DNA of 11,228 bases from Verrucomicrobiales bacterium (GCA_023253615.1 JALRFZ010000197.1:1-11228), one strand, 5' to 3'; counted from the stretch's first letter, positions 1 through 7,356 are shown. A program made the numbers and translations. The notes: generated from the sequence alone by a model not told the origin.

Positions 1-1595
1 TGCCGCCGGATCATCACAAGGTGGTGCGCGTCGGCAGGATCCGGTGGAAGGTGCCCGTGGCGGGGAATCCGGTTGTCGCGTTTCCGATCGTGCAGGATCT
101 GCGCGGCGTCGCGAATGTCATGGTTCGTTCGCAATACGAACTCCATCTCGGCGTCCACCGGGTCGATCAATCGGGGCGACCCGAAATCAACGAAGATCCC
201 GCCAGTCCCACCTATGGCTTCTTCTTTCCGCGGCACCAGCCCGTGCTGGGCGGGGGCGAATCCATCATGCGGGTCGCGGCTCCGGCTCTTGCCGGGAAGA
301 GCTTCGGATTCAATGCGGGATTCGGATCCCACCTCGGCGATCCCTGGATGCCCTGGTATTCCCGATCCACCGGCGAGGAGGCACAATACCATCTCAAGTC
401 GAGTCCCGGCTTCCGCAATTTCGACCACGACAAGGTCACCACGGCCCAGCCCGACCGTTTCAAAGACCAGACCCGCGTCCGGGATTGGCCCGACCGTGGA
501 TACGATACCGAGGTCTCCAACAGCACCGCTCCGAACTCGAACGCCCAGGCCCCTGATGCCTTCAATCAGCCGGCCTCTCCGGAAGAGGCATCATACGCCC
601 CGTGGCGCATCTCGAATCTGGGCCGCTTCTTTTCCGTGACCGAACTGGGACATCTCCACGACCCCGTCATGTGGGTCCCCGGACCCGCGACCGGCCCGGA
701 CAGCATCGTCGCCAAGCAGGCCACACAGCGCTACCAGCTCCTCCGCGACACCTCGCTGAGGAGTCTCCCTGCGGATGCCGTTCCCGGCAAAATGTGGGGC
801 GGCGGCAACACCCTCCGCATCGGTCGGCCCGAGCACGAACGCTTCGACCAGCCCGGGATGCGCGCGAGCCAGTGGCTCGATCTTTTCCACACCGGTCACA
901 ACGGAACCAATCCCGGACCCGATCCCGCCGCTCCGGGCGTCACGGCCGCCGATCTCTACCGCCACCACGATCCCCGCGATCACCAGCCGCCAACGACGGC
1001 ACCCGACCCGGTCCGGTCGCGGAACGAACCCTATTCCCTCCTTTACGATCCCGGGCTGAACGCCCAAGGCCGCTACTCGCTCGTCCACGGCCATCTCAAC
1101 CTCAACACCGCCCCGACCCGCTTCGAGATCGAGACGCTCCTGCGGGGGCCTTTCGTCTCGTGCGATCTCCGCCTGCGGACGGATCATTTCAAATCCCCGG
1201 TCTACACCCGCGACGGCGAGGGCGGCCCCCTCCGCAGCGGACTCCGCGAAGAATCGATCCCCCTCATCGCACGGGGTTTGATGGAGGCCCGGCCCTTCTA
1301 CAGCCCCTCGCATTTCGCCCGCGTCCTCTCGGAGTTGATCGACCGCCACGACGCCCTCCCCGACCACCACAACGACGCCGAGGCCGAGGAGACCTTCGCC
1401 CGGATCTTCAACACCACGACCCTCTCCAGCCGCCATTTCCGCATCCACACCGCCGCCGAGGTCTACCATGCCACGACCGGCGAGGTCGTCGGACGCTCCC
1501 GCCGCGTCCGCGAGGTCTTCAGCCGGCCGGCCCGCGATGCCGACGGCCGCATCCTCCGGACCGATCTCGAAATCCTCTCCAACCGCGAACCTTGA
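1..1595 (+). CDS. Verru_Chthon cassette A / GspK-like prepilin-associated protein, C-terminal part (5' truncated)
   Basis: The frame is open back to the first complete codon at base 3, so the start lies outside the window; a GTG at 21 is only the first possible start codon, not a likely true one. About 530 residues are visible. No enzymatic motif is seen. The segment encoded at 1086-1115 reads HGHLNLNTAP and is followed by an acidic helical stretch; this resembles the G-x-hydrophobic-N-hydrophobic-N-T-A element of GspK-type minor pseudopilins. The C-terminal strand-rich end (FRIHTAAEVYHATTGEVVG and then RSRRVREVF) resembles the end of the very large Verru_Chthon cassette A proteins of Verrucomicrobia, as I remember them. 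From this I infer a role in a type II secretion or type IV pilus-like cell-surface assembly. The next gene begins 3 nt after the stop, so the two are almost certainly co-transcribed. Frame and stop are certain; the family call is moderate and rests on remembered similarity. Confidence 0.6.
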   Translation, partial: PPDHHKVVRVGRIRWKVPVAGNPVVAFPIVQDLRGVANVMVRSQYELHLGVHRVDQSGRPEINEDPASPTYGFFFPRHQPVLGGGESIMRVAAPALAGKSFGFNAGFGSHLGDPWMPWYSRSTGEEAQYHLKSSPGFRNFDHDKVTTAQPDRFKDQTRVRDWPDRGYDTEVSNSTAPNSNAQAPDAFNQPASPEEASYAPWRISNLGRFFSVTELGHLHDPVMWVPGPATGPDSIVAKQATQRYQLLRDTSLRSLPADAVPGKMWGGGNTLRIGRPEHERFDQPGMRASQWLDLFHTGHNGTNPGPDPAAPGVTAADLYRHHDPRDHQPPTTAPDPVRSRNEPYSLLYDPGLNAQGRYSLVHGHLNLNTAPTRFEIETLLRGPFVSCDLRLRTDHFKSPVYTRDGEGGPLRSGLREESIPLIARGLMEARPFYSPSHFARVLSELIDRHDALPDHHNDAEAEETFARIFNTTTLSSRHFRIHTAAEVYHATTGEVVGRSRRVREVFSRPARDADGRILRTDLEILSNREP

Positions 1596-1598
1596 ACG

Positions 1599-2321
1599 AT
1601 GAAACGCCACCTGCTCCTCGCGACCCTCTTCGTCCTGACAAACCCACCTTTCCTCCGGGGTCAGGATCCCGCCGTGGGAGCCGCCTTCCTCAATGTCGTG
1701 AATCTCGTCGCCCTGCGCGAGCCGACGACAATCGACCTCGGCGGTTTCCGCCTCAACGGCGGAGAGCCGGTCGCCCCGGGCGAGACTTCCGGCCTGCTCG
1801 CGATCGTGCCGGGCAGCCACGCCTTCACTCTTGAAAACCGCGCGGCCAAGCCCCGCAGCCTCACCCTGACGCTGCCACTCGAGGCCGGCAAGGCCTACGC
1901 GGTGATCTGCTACGACGAGACTAGGGAAACCCGCGACGGCCGCCGCGAGTCGAAGCTGCGCTGCAATTTCCTCGTCGAGGGGGATGAGGAAGGGGCGCGG
2001 CTCACGGTCGTCTCGCTGCTGCAAGATCCCCTCGTCGGCATCGAGCTATCGGGCGCGCCGGTGACGCTCGTCCCACGCCAGGCCCACAAGGCCGCCATCA
2101 AGGAAGGGGACGAGATCGTCGTGTCCCACAAGGGCCGCGACCTCGCCACGATCGCGATCGAGAAGCCGGCCCACTACCTCGGCTTTCTCTACGGGGATCC
2201 GGAGACCGGCGAGGTCGGGCTCTCCCTCATCGTGAACGAGAAGCTCGAATATCAGCCGCCGCTCGAGAGTGACGGGGACGAAGGTGAAGAAGGGGGCGAA
2301 GGCGGCGGGCCGGAGGAATGA
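1599..2321 (+). CDS. Small secreted protein of unknown function, partner of the upstream cassette protein
   Basis: The protein has 240 residues. Residues 1-21 form a signal peptide (basic MKRH, then hydrophobic LLLATLFVL, with cleavage probably near RGQ). The mature part alternates short beta-strand-like stretches (FLNVVNLV, TIDLGGFRLNGGEP, GLLAIVPGSHAFTLEN, AYAVICYDETRET), which suggests one or two beta-sandwich domains somewhat like DUF4397 proteins. The last 20 or so residues are a disordered acidic and glycine-rich tail. No catalytic motif is visible. The ATG was chosen because it lies 3 nt after the preceding stop and gives a clean signal peptide; no strong Shine-Dalgarno sequence is present, so translational coupling is likely. 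I infer an exported helper or structural protein acting with the upstream gene product at the envelope. The gene ends 13 nt from the convergent folP gene, and no terminator hairpin fits in that gap. Confidence 0.8.
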   Translation: MKRHLLLATLFVLTNPPFLRGQDPAVGAAFLNVVNLVALREPTTIDLGGFRLNGGEPVAPGETSGLLAIVPGSHAFTLENRAAKPRSLTLTLPLEAGKAYAVICYDETRETRDGRRESKLRCNFLVEGDEEGARLTVVSLLQDPLVGIELSGAPVTLVPRQAHKAAIKEGDEIVVSHKGRDLATIAIEKPAHYLGFLYGDPETGEVGLSLIVNEKLEYQPPLESDGDEGEEGGEGGGPEE

Positions 2322-2334
2322 AACGCTCCCCGAC

Positions 2335-3201
2335 TCACGGCACGAGCGTCTTTCCCGTCGTGCGGATCGCGGCGATGACGCGCACGGCGTCGGCCACGGC
2401 GCGGACGTTGTGGACGCGGAAGAGATCGGCCCGCGCCACAAGGCCGCGGACGAGACAAGCGATCGTGCCGGCATCGCGATCGACCGGCACGGGCAGGCCG
2501 AGGACATCGCCGATCACCGTCTTGCGGGAGATCGGCAGCAGCACGGGCAGATCGTAGCGCTGGAGCCGCTCGAGACCGCGGTAGACCGCGAGGTTGTCAT
2601 CGCGCTGCTTCGCGAAGTCGATCCCGGGATCGAGGATGAGCTGGTCGTCGCCGAGCCCCACCCGCCGCGCCCGGGCGAGACGGTCGTCGAAAAAACGCTC
2701 CATCGCCTCCCAGACATCGGCATAGCGCTGGGTCGTGTGCGGCACTTTCGGCTCGCCCACGGTATGCATGATGAGGAGCGCGGCACCGTACTCGAAGCAG
2801 AGGCGCGCGTTCGCCTCGTCGACGAGGCCGCCGATGTCGTTGATCACGTCGACCTTTCCCGTCTGCAACACGGCGGCGACGATCTCGGGGCGCCACGTGT
2901 TCACCGAGAGCAGCGGAGGCCAGATCTGACGATGGTCGCGAGGCGCGATCTCCTCGCAGATCGCGCTGAATCCGTCGAGAAAGGGCAGGAGACGGGCGAT
3001 CTCCTCGCGCACGCCGATGGGGCCGCGGTTCGTCCGGGCGCTCTCGGCGCCGACATCGATGACATCGGCGCCATCCAGCAACATCTGCCGCGCCGTGGCG
3101 AGAGCCCTCGCCACGTCCAGCGTGCCATCACCGGAGAAGGAATCGTCGTTGATATTGACGATCCCCATCACCCGGGGAAAGGCTCTGAGCATTTCCTTCA
3201 T
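2335..3201 (-). CDS. folP: Dihydropteroate synthase, divergent active-site loops
   Basis: The 288-residue product is of normal DHPS length. DHPS is cytoplasmic and condenses 7,8-dihydropterin pyrophosphate with p-aminobenzoate in folate synthesis. The pterin-binding TIM-barrel signatures are recognisable in order: MGIVNINDDSFSGDG (residues 12-26), IDVGAESART (48-57), LSVNT (98-102), VINDIGG (119-125), LDPGIDFAK (190-198), ISRK (224-227) and a C-terminal RVHNV (262-266). Residues equivalent to the catalytic Asn of IND, Asp of DPG, Lys of SRK and the Arg/His pair are kept. Three usual elements are changed: TP to ND in loop 1, STRP to SART in loop 2, and SVD to SVN. The ATG at 3201 was preferred over an upstream TTG because GGAG lies a few bases before it and the homology begins there. 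The gene follows the helicase by 131 nt on the same strand. Family is confident; normal DHPS activity is likely but not certain. Confidence 0.85.
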   Translation of the reverse strand: MKEMLRAFPRVMGIVNINDDSFSGDGTLDVARALATARQMLLDGADVIDVGAESARTNRGPIGVREEIARLLPFLDGFSAICEEIAPRDHRQIWPPLLSVNTWRPEIVAAVLQTGKVDVINDIGGLVDEANARLCFEYGAALLIMHTVGEPKVPHTTQRYADVWEAMERFFDDRLARARRVGLGDDQLILDPGIDFAKQRDDNLAVYRGLERLQRYDLPVLLPISRKTVIGDVLGLPVPVDRDAGTIACLVRGLVARADLFRVHNVRAVADAVRVIAAIRTTGKTLVP

Positions 3202-3267
3202 CACGGCTCCGCCCGCGTTCCGGACGGCATGGCCTCCAGTGGACGAAATCCGGAGGCCGGAAGCAAT

Positions 3268-3286
3268 GAAAAAGGGCAACTTTTTC
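3268..3286 (-). repeat. AT-rich hairpin between helicase and folP
   Basis: On the minus strand a perfect 7-bp inverted repeat, GAAAAAG and CTTTTTC, flanks a 5-nt loop, TTGCC. It lies about 67 nt upstream of the folP start. The stem is A/T-rich, unlike a normal rho-independent terminator, and no separate U tract follows. It could weakly pause transcription or mark a promoter region; function is unproven. Confidence 0.35.
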
Positions 3287-3314
3287 CACCTCTCCCGGCA
3301 AGCCCGACACCGGC

Positions 3315-3330
3315 CTCCGCCATGGCGGAG
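3315..3330. repeat. Perfect 16-bp palindrome just after the helicase stop codon
   Basis: The sequence CTCCGCCATGGCGGAG equals its own reverse complement and begins two bases after the helicase stop (3333-3335) in the direction of transcription. As RNA it would form a GC-rich stem of six pairs with a CATG loop. No run of U follows, so it is not a textbook terminator. It may instead stabilise the 3' end of the helicase mRNA, help attenuate read-through into folP, or be a dyad protein-binding site. The symmetry is certain, the role is inferred. Confidence 0.5.
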
Positions 3331-3332
3331 TC

Positions 3333-4529
3333 TCAACGACGGCGTTTCGGCGCGGAGGGACGCTTCTTGCGGAGCGGCTGGGGATTGTTCTCGAGCAGGG
3401 CCGTGTAGTTGTAGGCGAAACTCTCGAGCTTCTTGCGCTCGATCTTCTGGCCGATGAAATGCTCGACGGAGCGGGCGCTCTCGAGCTCATCCGCGGTCAG
3501 GATGGTGAAGGCGTCGCCCTCCTTCTGGGCTCGACCGGTCCGGCCGATGCGGTGGACGTAATCCTCGGGATTCTCGGGGACGCGGTAGTTGATGACGTGG
3601 GTCACACCGGAGATGTCGAGGCCGCGGGCGGCGATGTCGGTGGCGACGATGATGTTGTAGGTGCCGTCGCGGAAACCCTGGAGGGCCTTGGTGCGGTCGC
3701 TCTGCTTGATGTCGGAATGCAGGGCGGCGGGGCGGGTGCCCTCGATCGCCTCGATCCGGGGGAGAAGGGCGTCGGCTTCCTTCTTCGTCCGGGTGAAGAT
3801 CATCATGCTCTCGTAGCCGGTCTGCTTGATGAGCTCGATGATGAGGTCGTCGCGCTGGTCCATGCCGACGGGGTAGAAGGCGTGGGTGACGGTCTCGGCG
3901 GGCGAGCGGCGTTCGCCGATCTCGACGGAGACGGGCTCGTTGAGGGCCCAGTTCGCCAGCGTCTGGATCGCCGGCGGCATCGTCGCGGAGAAGAAGAGGG
4001 TCTGGCGGCCTTTCGGACACTGGTCGATGATGCGTTTCACATCGGGGAGGAATCCCATGTCGAGCATGCGGTCGACCTCGTCGAGGACGAGGAACTTCAC
4101 CTCGCTGAGATCGAGGTTGCCCTTTTCCATGTGATCGAGCATGCGCCCGGGGGTGGCGATGAGGACGTCGGGCTTGTTTTCGAGCGCCTCGATCTGGTGG
4201 CCGTAGCCGACGCCGCCGTGGAGGAGGACGACGTTGAGCGGTTTGTAGTAGGAGAAGACGTTCATCTGGTCCTCCACCTGGGCGGCGAGCTCGCGGGTGG
4301 GCTCGAGGACGATGCACTGGACCTTGGTCGAGGGCTTCATCTGGCAGATGATGGGCAGGCCGAAGGCGGCGGTTTTGCCCGTGCCGGTCTGGGAAGCGCC
4401 GACGATGTCCTTGCCCTCGAGGGCGACGGGAATGGCCTGGGCCTGGATGGCGGTCGGCTCGGTGTAGCCGGTTCTGGCGATGGCCCTTAACACCGGGCCG
4501 GATAGTCCTAATTCTTCAAATGAAGGCAT
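3333..4529 (-). CDS. DEAD-box ATP-dependent RNA helicase (RhlE-like) with DEVD motif II
   Basis: The 398-residue cytoplasmic protein has the whole DEAD-box core. The Q motif starts with FEELGLS (residues 4-10) and has Gln29; Walker A is ASQTGTGKT (45-53); PTRELAAQ is at 77-84; TPGR at 126-129; SAT at 181-183. In the second RecA domain TDIAARGLDI and HRIGRTGR follow. Motif II reads DEVD (150-153), with Val in place of the usual Ala. The C-terminal tail after the core is short and basic (ending PKRRR), which suits RNA binding. Such helicases unwind structured RNA in ribosome assembly, mRNA decay or cold adaptation. The ATG at 4529 begins directly before the Q-motif helix; the nearest GGAG lies about 18 nt upstream, too far to be a normal ribosome-binding site. 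The gene follows the DoxX gene by 93 nt on the same strand. The family is certain, the subfamily only likely. Confidence 0.93.
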   Translation of the reverse strand: MPSFEELGLSGPVLRAIARTGYTEPTAIQAQAIPVALEGKDIVGASQTGTGKTAAFGLPIICQMKPSTKVQCIVLEPTRELAAQVEDQMNVFSYYKPLNVVLLHGGVGYGHQIEALENKPDVLIATPGRMLDHMEKGNLDLSEVKFLVLDEVDRMLDMGFLPDVKRIIDQCPKGRQTLFFSATMPPAIQTLANWALNEPVSVEIGERRSPAETVTHAFYPVGMDQRDDLIIELIKQTGYESMMIFTRTKKEADALLPRIEAIEGTRPAALHSDIKQSDRTKALQGFRDGTYNIIVATDIAARGLDISGVTHVINYRVPENPEDYVHRIGRTGRAQKEGDAFTILTADELESARSVEHFIGQKIERKKLESFAYNYTALLENNPQPLRKKRPSAPKRRR

Positions 4530-4605
4530 CCGGGATCAACGCGGCTCCGGACCCGCCTTTCAAGGGGAATTTCGCCGCCTTTTTGCGAAAGAATCCGCCC
4601 GTGGG

Positions 4606-4617
4606 GGGAGATCTCCC
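4606..4617. repeat. 12-bp palindrome between DoxX gene and helicase
   Basis: GGGAGATCTCCC is a perfect palindrome lying 5 nt past the DoxX stop codon. The 93-nt gap that holds it also carries a 6-bp inverted repeat (TTTCGC at 4570-4575 and GCGAAA at 4585-4590). Either could form a small hairpin in the helicase leader. Symmetry is visible; a regulatory role is a guess. Confidence 0.3.
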
Positions 4618-4622
4618 GCTCC

Positions 4623-5093
4623 TCAGACGGCCCGTTTCCGGGCGCGCCGTCCGGCGAGGAGGTGATCGAGGGAAAGGCACCCGGCCCCGCCGCAGGCCAG
4701 CCCCAGGAAGATGGCCAGGTAGAGCGCGAGGGTCTGGGGATTCAGGCTGGCGGACAAGGTGATCGCGGAAAAGAGCACGAATCCCATCATCAGGGTGAAG
4801 AGCAGGGCATTGATCCGGGTGAAAATCCCGAGGACGACGCCGAGCAGGGTCGCGATCTGGAGTCCGATCGAGCCGGTGGCGACAATGTCGGCGTAGGGCA
4901 GGCCGAGTTCGGCGAGCTGGCTGACGAGATCCCAATCGGCACCATCCCAGAGGTAATCGACGCATAGGTGAAACTGCCGGACGAGCTGGTAGTAGGCGAA
5001 GGTCGCCACGGCGAGCAGCCGGATGACGAGCAGGCCGAGATCGGCGAGGCGTGGCTTGTCCGGGTCGGAATCCTGGAGCGGTTGGAAGGGCAT
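4623..5093 (-). CDS. DoxX-family integral membrane protein
   Basis: The 156-residue protein is the size of DoxX-family members and has four hydrophobic segments: near residues 20-35 (LGLLVIRLLAVATFAYYQL), 69-87 (IVATGSIGLQIATLLGVVLG), 92-110 (INALLFTLMMGFVLFSAI), and 122-135 (LALYLAIFLGLACGG). The stretch LAELGLPYADIVA before the second helix and the closing GGAGCLSLDHLLAGRR match the usual DoxX pattern of a small glycine-rich turn, then SLD and a basic cytoplasmic tail. The family contains a thiosulfate:quinone oxidoreductase subunit and many proteins of unknown role in redox or envelope stress; nothing here shows which applies. The ATG at 5093 is the only in-frame start giving a normal first helix; an ATG at 5128 is out of frame. 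No strong ribosome-binding site is seen. It heads the run DoxX-helicase-folP, though functional linkage among these is doubtful. Confidence 0.75.
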   Translation of the reverse strand: MPFQPLQDSDPDKPRLADLGLLVIRLLAVATFAYYQLVRQFHLCVDYLWDGADWDLVSQLAELGLPYADIVATGSIGLQIATLLGVVLGIFTRINALLFTLMMGFVLFSAITLSASLNPQTLALYLAIFLGLACGGAGCLSLDHLLAGRRARKRAV

Positions 5094-5202
5094 GGCCGAT
5101 GGACGAATGGAGAGACGGACTCAAACATGGTGCCGGACCATTCCGCAATCGAAAACGTGATCGCGGGGAGGAAGCACGCGACGGCGTGGAGCCGGGGCCG
5201 CC

Positions 5203-6420
5203 TCACTTCGCCAACGCCGCGGCGAGCGCCGCGCGGTCGGGAGCGGAAAGCAGCCCCCGGAAGAGGACGAGGTCGCCGAGGAGGAGCCGCCCCTTTTCGG
5301 ATGGAGGCGCTGCGGCGCCGAGGTGGCCGAATTGGTGTTCGGCGAGGGTGAAGCGCCCCTTCACCGCCGTAGGCCGGGAACCGGATTCGCGGAGCGCGTC
5401 CCCGTCATGGGTGAAGAGGTCCGGTTTCCCGCCGCGGCCGTCCCATTACACGAGGACGACGCCGGCGCCGCCGGGCCATCCGCCGGGGACGCTGGTCCGC
5501 CTCGCCCCATGCTCGAGATGGGCCACGAGGCCCGACCCATCGAAGACGAGCCGCAGCAGGGCCCGGTCTCCGCCGCCTCCGGGTCCCAGCAAGACGACAC
5601 GGGCGACCTCGGTGGACTTCACCCCGGCCGGGTCGAACGCGAAGGCGAGCGTCAGCTCATCGACGATGATGAGATCGTCGTGGACGGCATCGGAGGGAGC
5701 GGCGAGAGCTTCTCCCGGAGCGAAAGCGCCACGGGCGCGGCGCTGCCCGTCGATGACGAGCCCCGGCTTTTGGCCGTCGGGTCCCTGTCCGATGAGGAGA
5801 TGGGCGGGCCCGCGCGAGGCGACGAGATTTTGCACCGCACCGATGGGATCCCCCGCGAGGAGGATGCGTCCGCCCTGCGGCGAGACCGCACCGCCCGTGA
5901 ACGTGTAGTGCGACACGAGCTCGGTCGCCGGCACCGGCAACGGAACGACCGGCGGAGTGGGCTGGCGGTTGTTCAGCAAAGGCAGGGGCGCGACGAGGGG
6001 CGCGGGCGCCACGGGCGCGGGAAGGGCGGCCGGAGGCGCGACGTCATCCGTGCCGGAGGCCATACCCGTCCGGACGTCGAAACTCGGCGGTGTATGGACG
6101 GAAGCGAGGGCGAGCAGCCCGAAGGCGAGTGAGGAGATCACGCCCCCGATGATCCAGCGTTGCCTTTTTTGATGGCTCGTGGCCACGGCCGCATAGCGGG
6201 AAACCGTGGAGGGAGCCGGGACACGATCCTTCTCCGGACGGGTCCGGGTGGGCTGGGGCGCGGTGTGGAGCGGGCGCCCGACGTGGTGGGCGGTGGTCTC
6301 GAGCCGCACCGGCTCCCCGACCGGGCGCGCCACCGCCACGGGGATCGCGATCGCGACGGGCACCTCCTCGTCGGCATCCGGGACGACGCGCACGGGAGAG
6401 AGGGTGCCGACTTCGCTTTC
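5203..6420 (-). pseudogene. Severed C-terminal half of the kinase gene: transmembrane segment plus LamG-like domain, interrupted by TAA
   Basis: This stretch continues the kinase gene 6138-7232 in the -1 frame. In order it encodes a linker ([19 protein letters not shown]), a membrane helix after basic residues ([19 protein letters not shown], about 6095-6160), a long proline/alanine linker, and a domain from about 5925 that begins ELVSHYTFTGG and reads like a LamG/concanavalin-A-like sandwich. At 5446-5448 an in-frame TAA interrupts it right after GVVLV, yet the same frame goes on with WDGRGGKPDLFTHDGDA and later GRLLLGDLVLFRGLLSAP, ending at TGA 5203-5205. Those last 80 codons look like the natural end of the domain (LLLGDLVLFRGLLS is a typical final LamG strand). 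If one base is restored near 6415 and the TAA is read as sense, the gene would give about 676 residues. Two independent lesions favour a decaying gene over one sequencing error. Confidence 0.7.
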
Positions 6421-7232
6421 AGAAAGGCCTCGCGCGCGACACTGGCGTTGGCGGGCCGGTCGCTGGGCTGGCGCGCGATGAGTCGCATCACCCAGTCGGC
6501 CAATGCCGGAGGCAGATCGGGTCGCAGCTCTCCCAAAGGCGTCACCCGGTGGGTGAGATGCCGCGTCATCGTATCGGCCACGGAGGTGCCTGAAAAGGGC
6601 GCCCGCTGGGTGAGGAGGAAATAGCAGACACAACCGAAGGAATAAAGATCGGTACGCTGATCGAGCGGCTGGATCTCGATCTGCTCGGGCGCGATGTAAT
6701 CGATCGAACCGAGAAAAGAGCCCGACTGGTCGAGCGTCAGCAACGACGGAGCCTGGCTGAACTTGGCGAGGCCGAAGTCCAGCAGCTTCACCTGGAACCG
6801 CCCCGAAGGCAGCCAGGTGAGCATGATGTTGCTCGGCTTGATGTCGCGGTGGAGGAGATTCAACTCCTGCGCCGAGATCAAGGGATCGAGGGTCTGGTCG
6901 ACGAATTCGATGAAGTCCTCCACGGAAAAGGCGTTTTCCTTGGCGAGGGTTTTCAAGGTGTCGCCGCGGACGAGCTCGAACACGACGAAAGGCCCCTCCT
7001 TGTCTTCGCCGAATTCGAAGATCGAGACCACGTTCGGATGCTGGAAACTCGCGAGTGCGAGCGCTTCGCGGTTCAGGGTCTCGGCCGAGGCGGGGTCGTT
7101 GAGTTTGGTGTCCTCCGCCGGGAGGAGCCGCTTGATCGCGACGGAACGCTGCAGGCGACGGTCAAACGCCTCGTAGACCGCGCCGATTCCGCCGCGGCCG
7201 ATCCGGCCCTTGATTTCGTAGCGTTCTTCCAT
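6138..7232 (-). CDS. Hanks-type serine/threonine protein kinase, C-terminus lost by frameshift
   Basis: The reading frame as it stands gives 364 residues. Residues 5-275 or so are a complete eukaryotic-like kinase: glycine loop GRGGIGAV (12-19), VAIK with Lys34, helix-C Glu56, HRDIKPSN (128-135), DFG (152-154) and APE (181-183), then [19 protein letters not shown]. All catalytic residues are present. After AREAFLKA (codons near 6420) the frame turns into an arginine/proline-rich run typical of an out-of-frame GC-rich gene; the true continuation, with a membrane helix and extracytoplasmic LamG-like domain, is in the -1 frame (see 5203-6420). The intact ancestor was thus a single-pass membrane receptor kinase of the PknB general type, phosphorylating Ser/Thr of unknown targets. 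The present product would be a soluble kinase with a junk tail. The ATG at 7232 lies at the edge of an AT-rich divergent spacer and begins just ahead of the kinase fold. Confidence 0.85.
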   Translation of the reverse strand: MEERYEIKGRIGRGGIGAVYEAFDRRLQRSVAIKRLLPAEDTKLNDPASAETLNREALALASFQHPNVVSIFEFGEDKEGPFVVFELVRGDTLKTLAKENAFSVEDFIEFVDQTLDPLISAQELNLLHRDIKPSNIMLTWLPSGRFQVKLLDFGLAKFSQAPSLLTLDQSGSFLGSIDYIAPEQIEIQPLDQRTDLYSFGCVCYFLLTQRAPFSGTSVADTMTRHLTHRVTPLGELRPDLPPALADWVMRLIARQPSDRPANASVAREAFLKAKSAPSLPCASSRMPTRRCPSRSRSPWRWRARSGSRCGSRPPPTTSGARSTPRPSPPGPVRRRIVSRLPPRFPAMRPWPRAIKKGNAGSSGA

Positions 7233-7356
7233 CGAACTTTGGGAATTTTAATATAAAAACCATAAATATAAAAATAATAATGCCTTGTTGAAGATTCCGT
7301 TCAAAACACCCCTTTGCCGAATCCGCGGCAGGCGATAGTCTCCCCGACGACGGGTC
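7233..7356. promoter_or_regulatory. AT-rich divergent intergenic region between kinase and dGTPase genes
   Basis: From about 7243 to 7281 nearly every base is A or T, in a window that is otherwise strongly GC-rich. AATATAAAAA occurs twice, at 7250-7259 and 7265-7274. For the kinase, reading the minus strand, a possible -10 TATATT (7270-7265) stands 16 nt from a poor -35 TTCAAC (7292-7287); TTGAAC (7304-7299) is an alternative -35. For the dGTPase gene no convincing promoter is visible in 7300-7356. This is the natural place for divergent promoters; the exact boxes are uncertain. Confidence 0.45.

Noticed and set aside
591..2024. A 477-codon minus-strand frame opposite the cassette protein and its partner
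   Set aside because: It crosses two plausible plus-strand genes, has a V/G/E/A-rich shadow composition and no motif.
3202..3336. A 45-residue N-terminal extension of folP from a TTG at 3336
   Set aside because: The extension has no DHPS similarity, would overlap the helicase end, and the ATG at 3201 has a GGAG in good position.
3459..4490. A 343-codon plus-strand frame opposite the helicase
   Set aside because: It is a shadow of the helicase codons (D/E/G/V/L-rich), with no ribosome-binding site or domain.
6395..6430. Programmed -1 ribosomal frameshift in the kinase gene
   Set aside because: No slippery heptamer in the kinase frame is present (the nearest, C TTT CTG, does not fit), and a second lesion exists downstream; kept only as a low-probability alternative.
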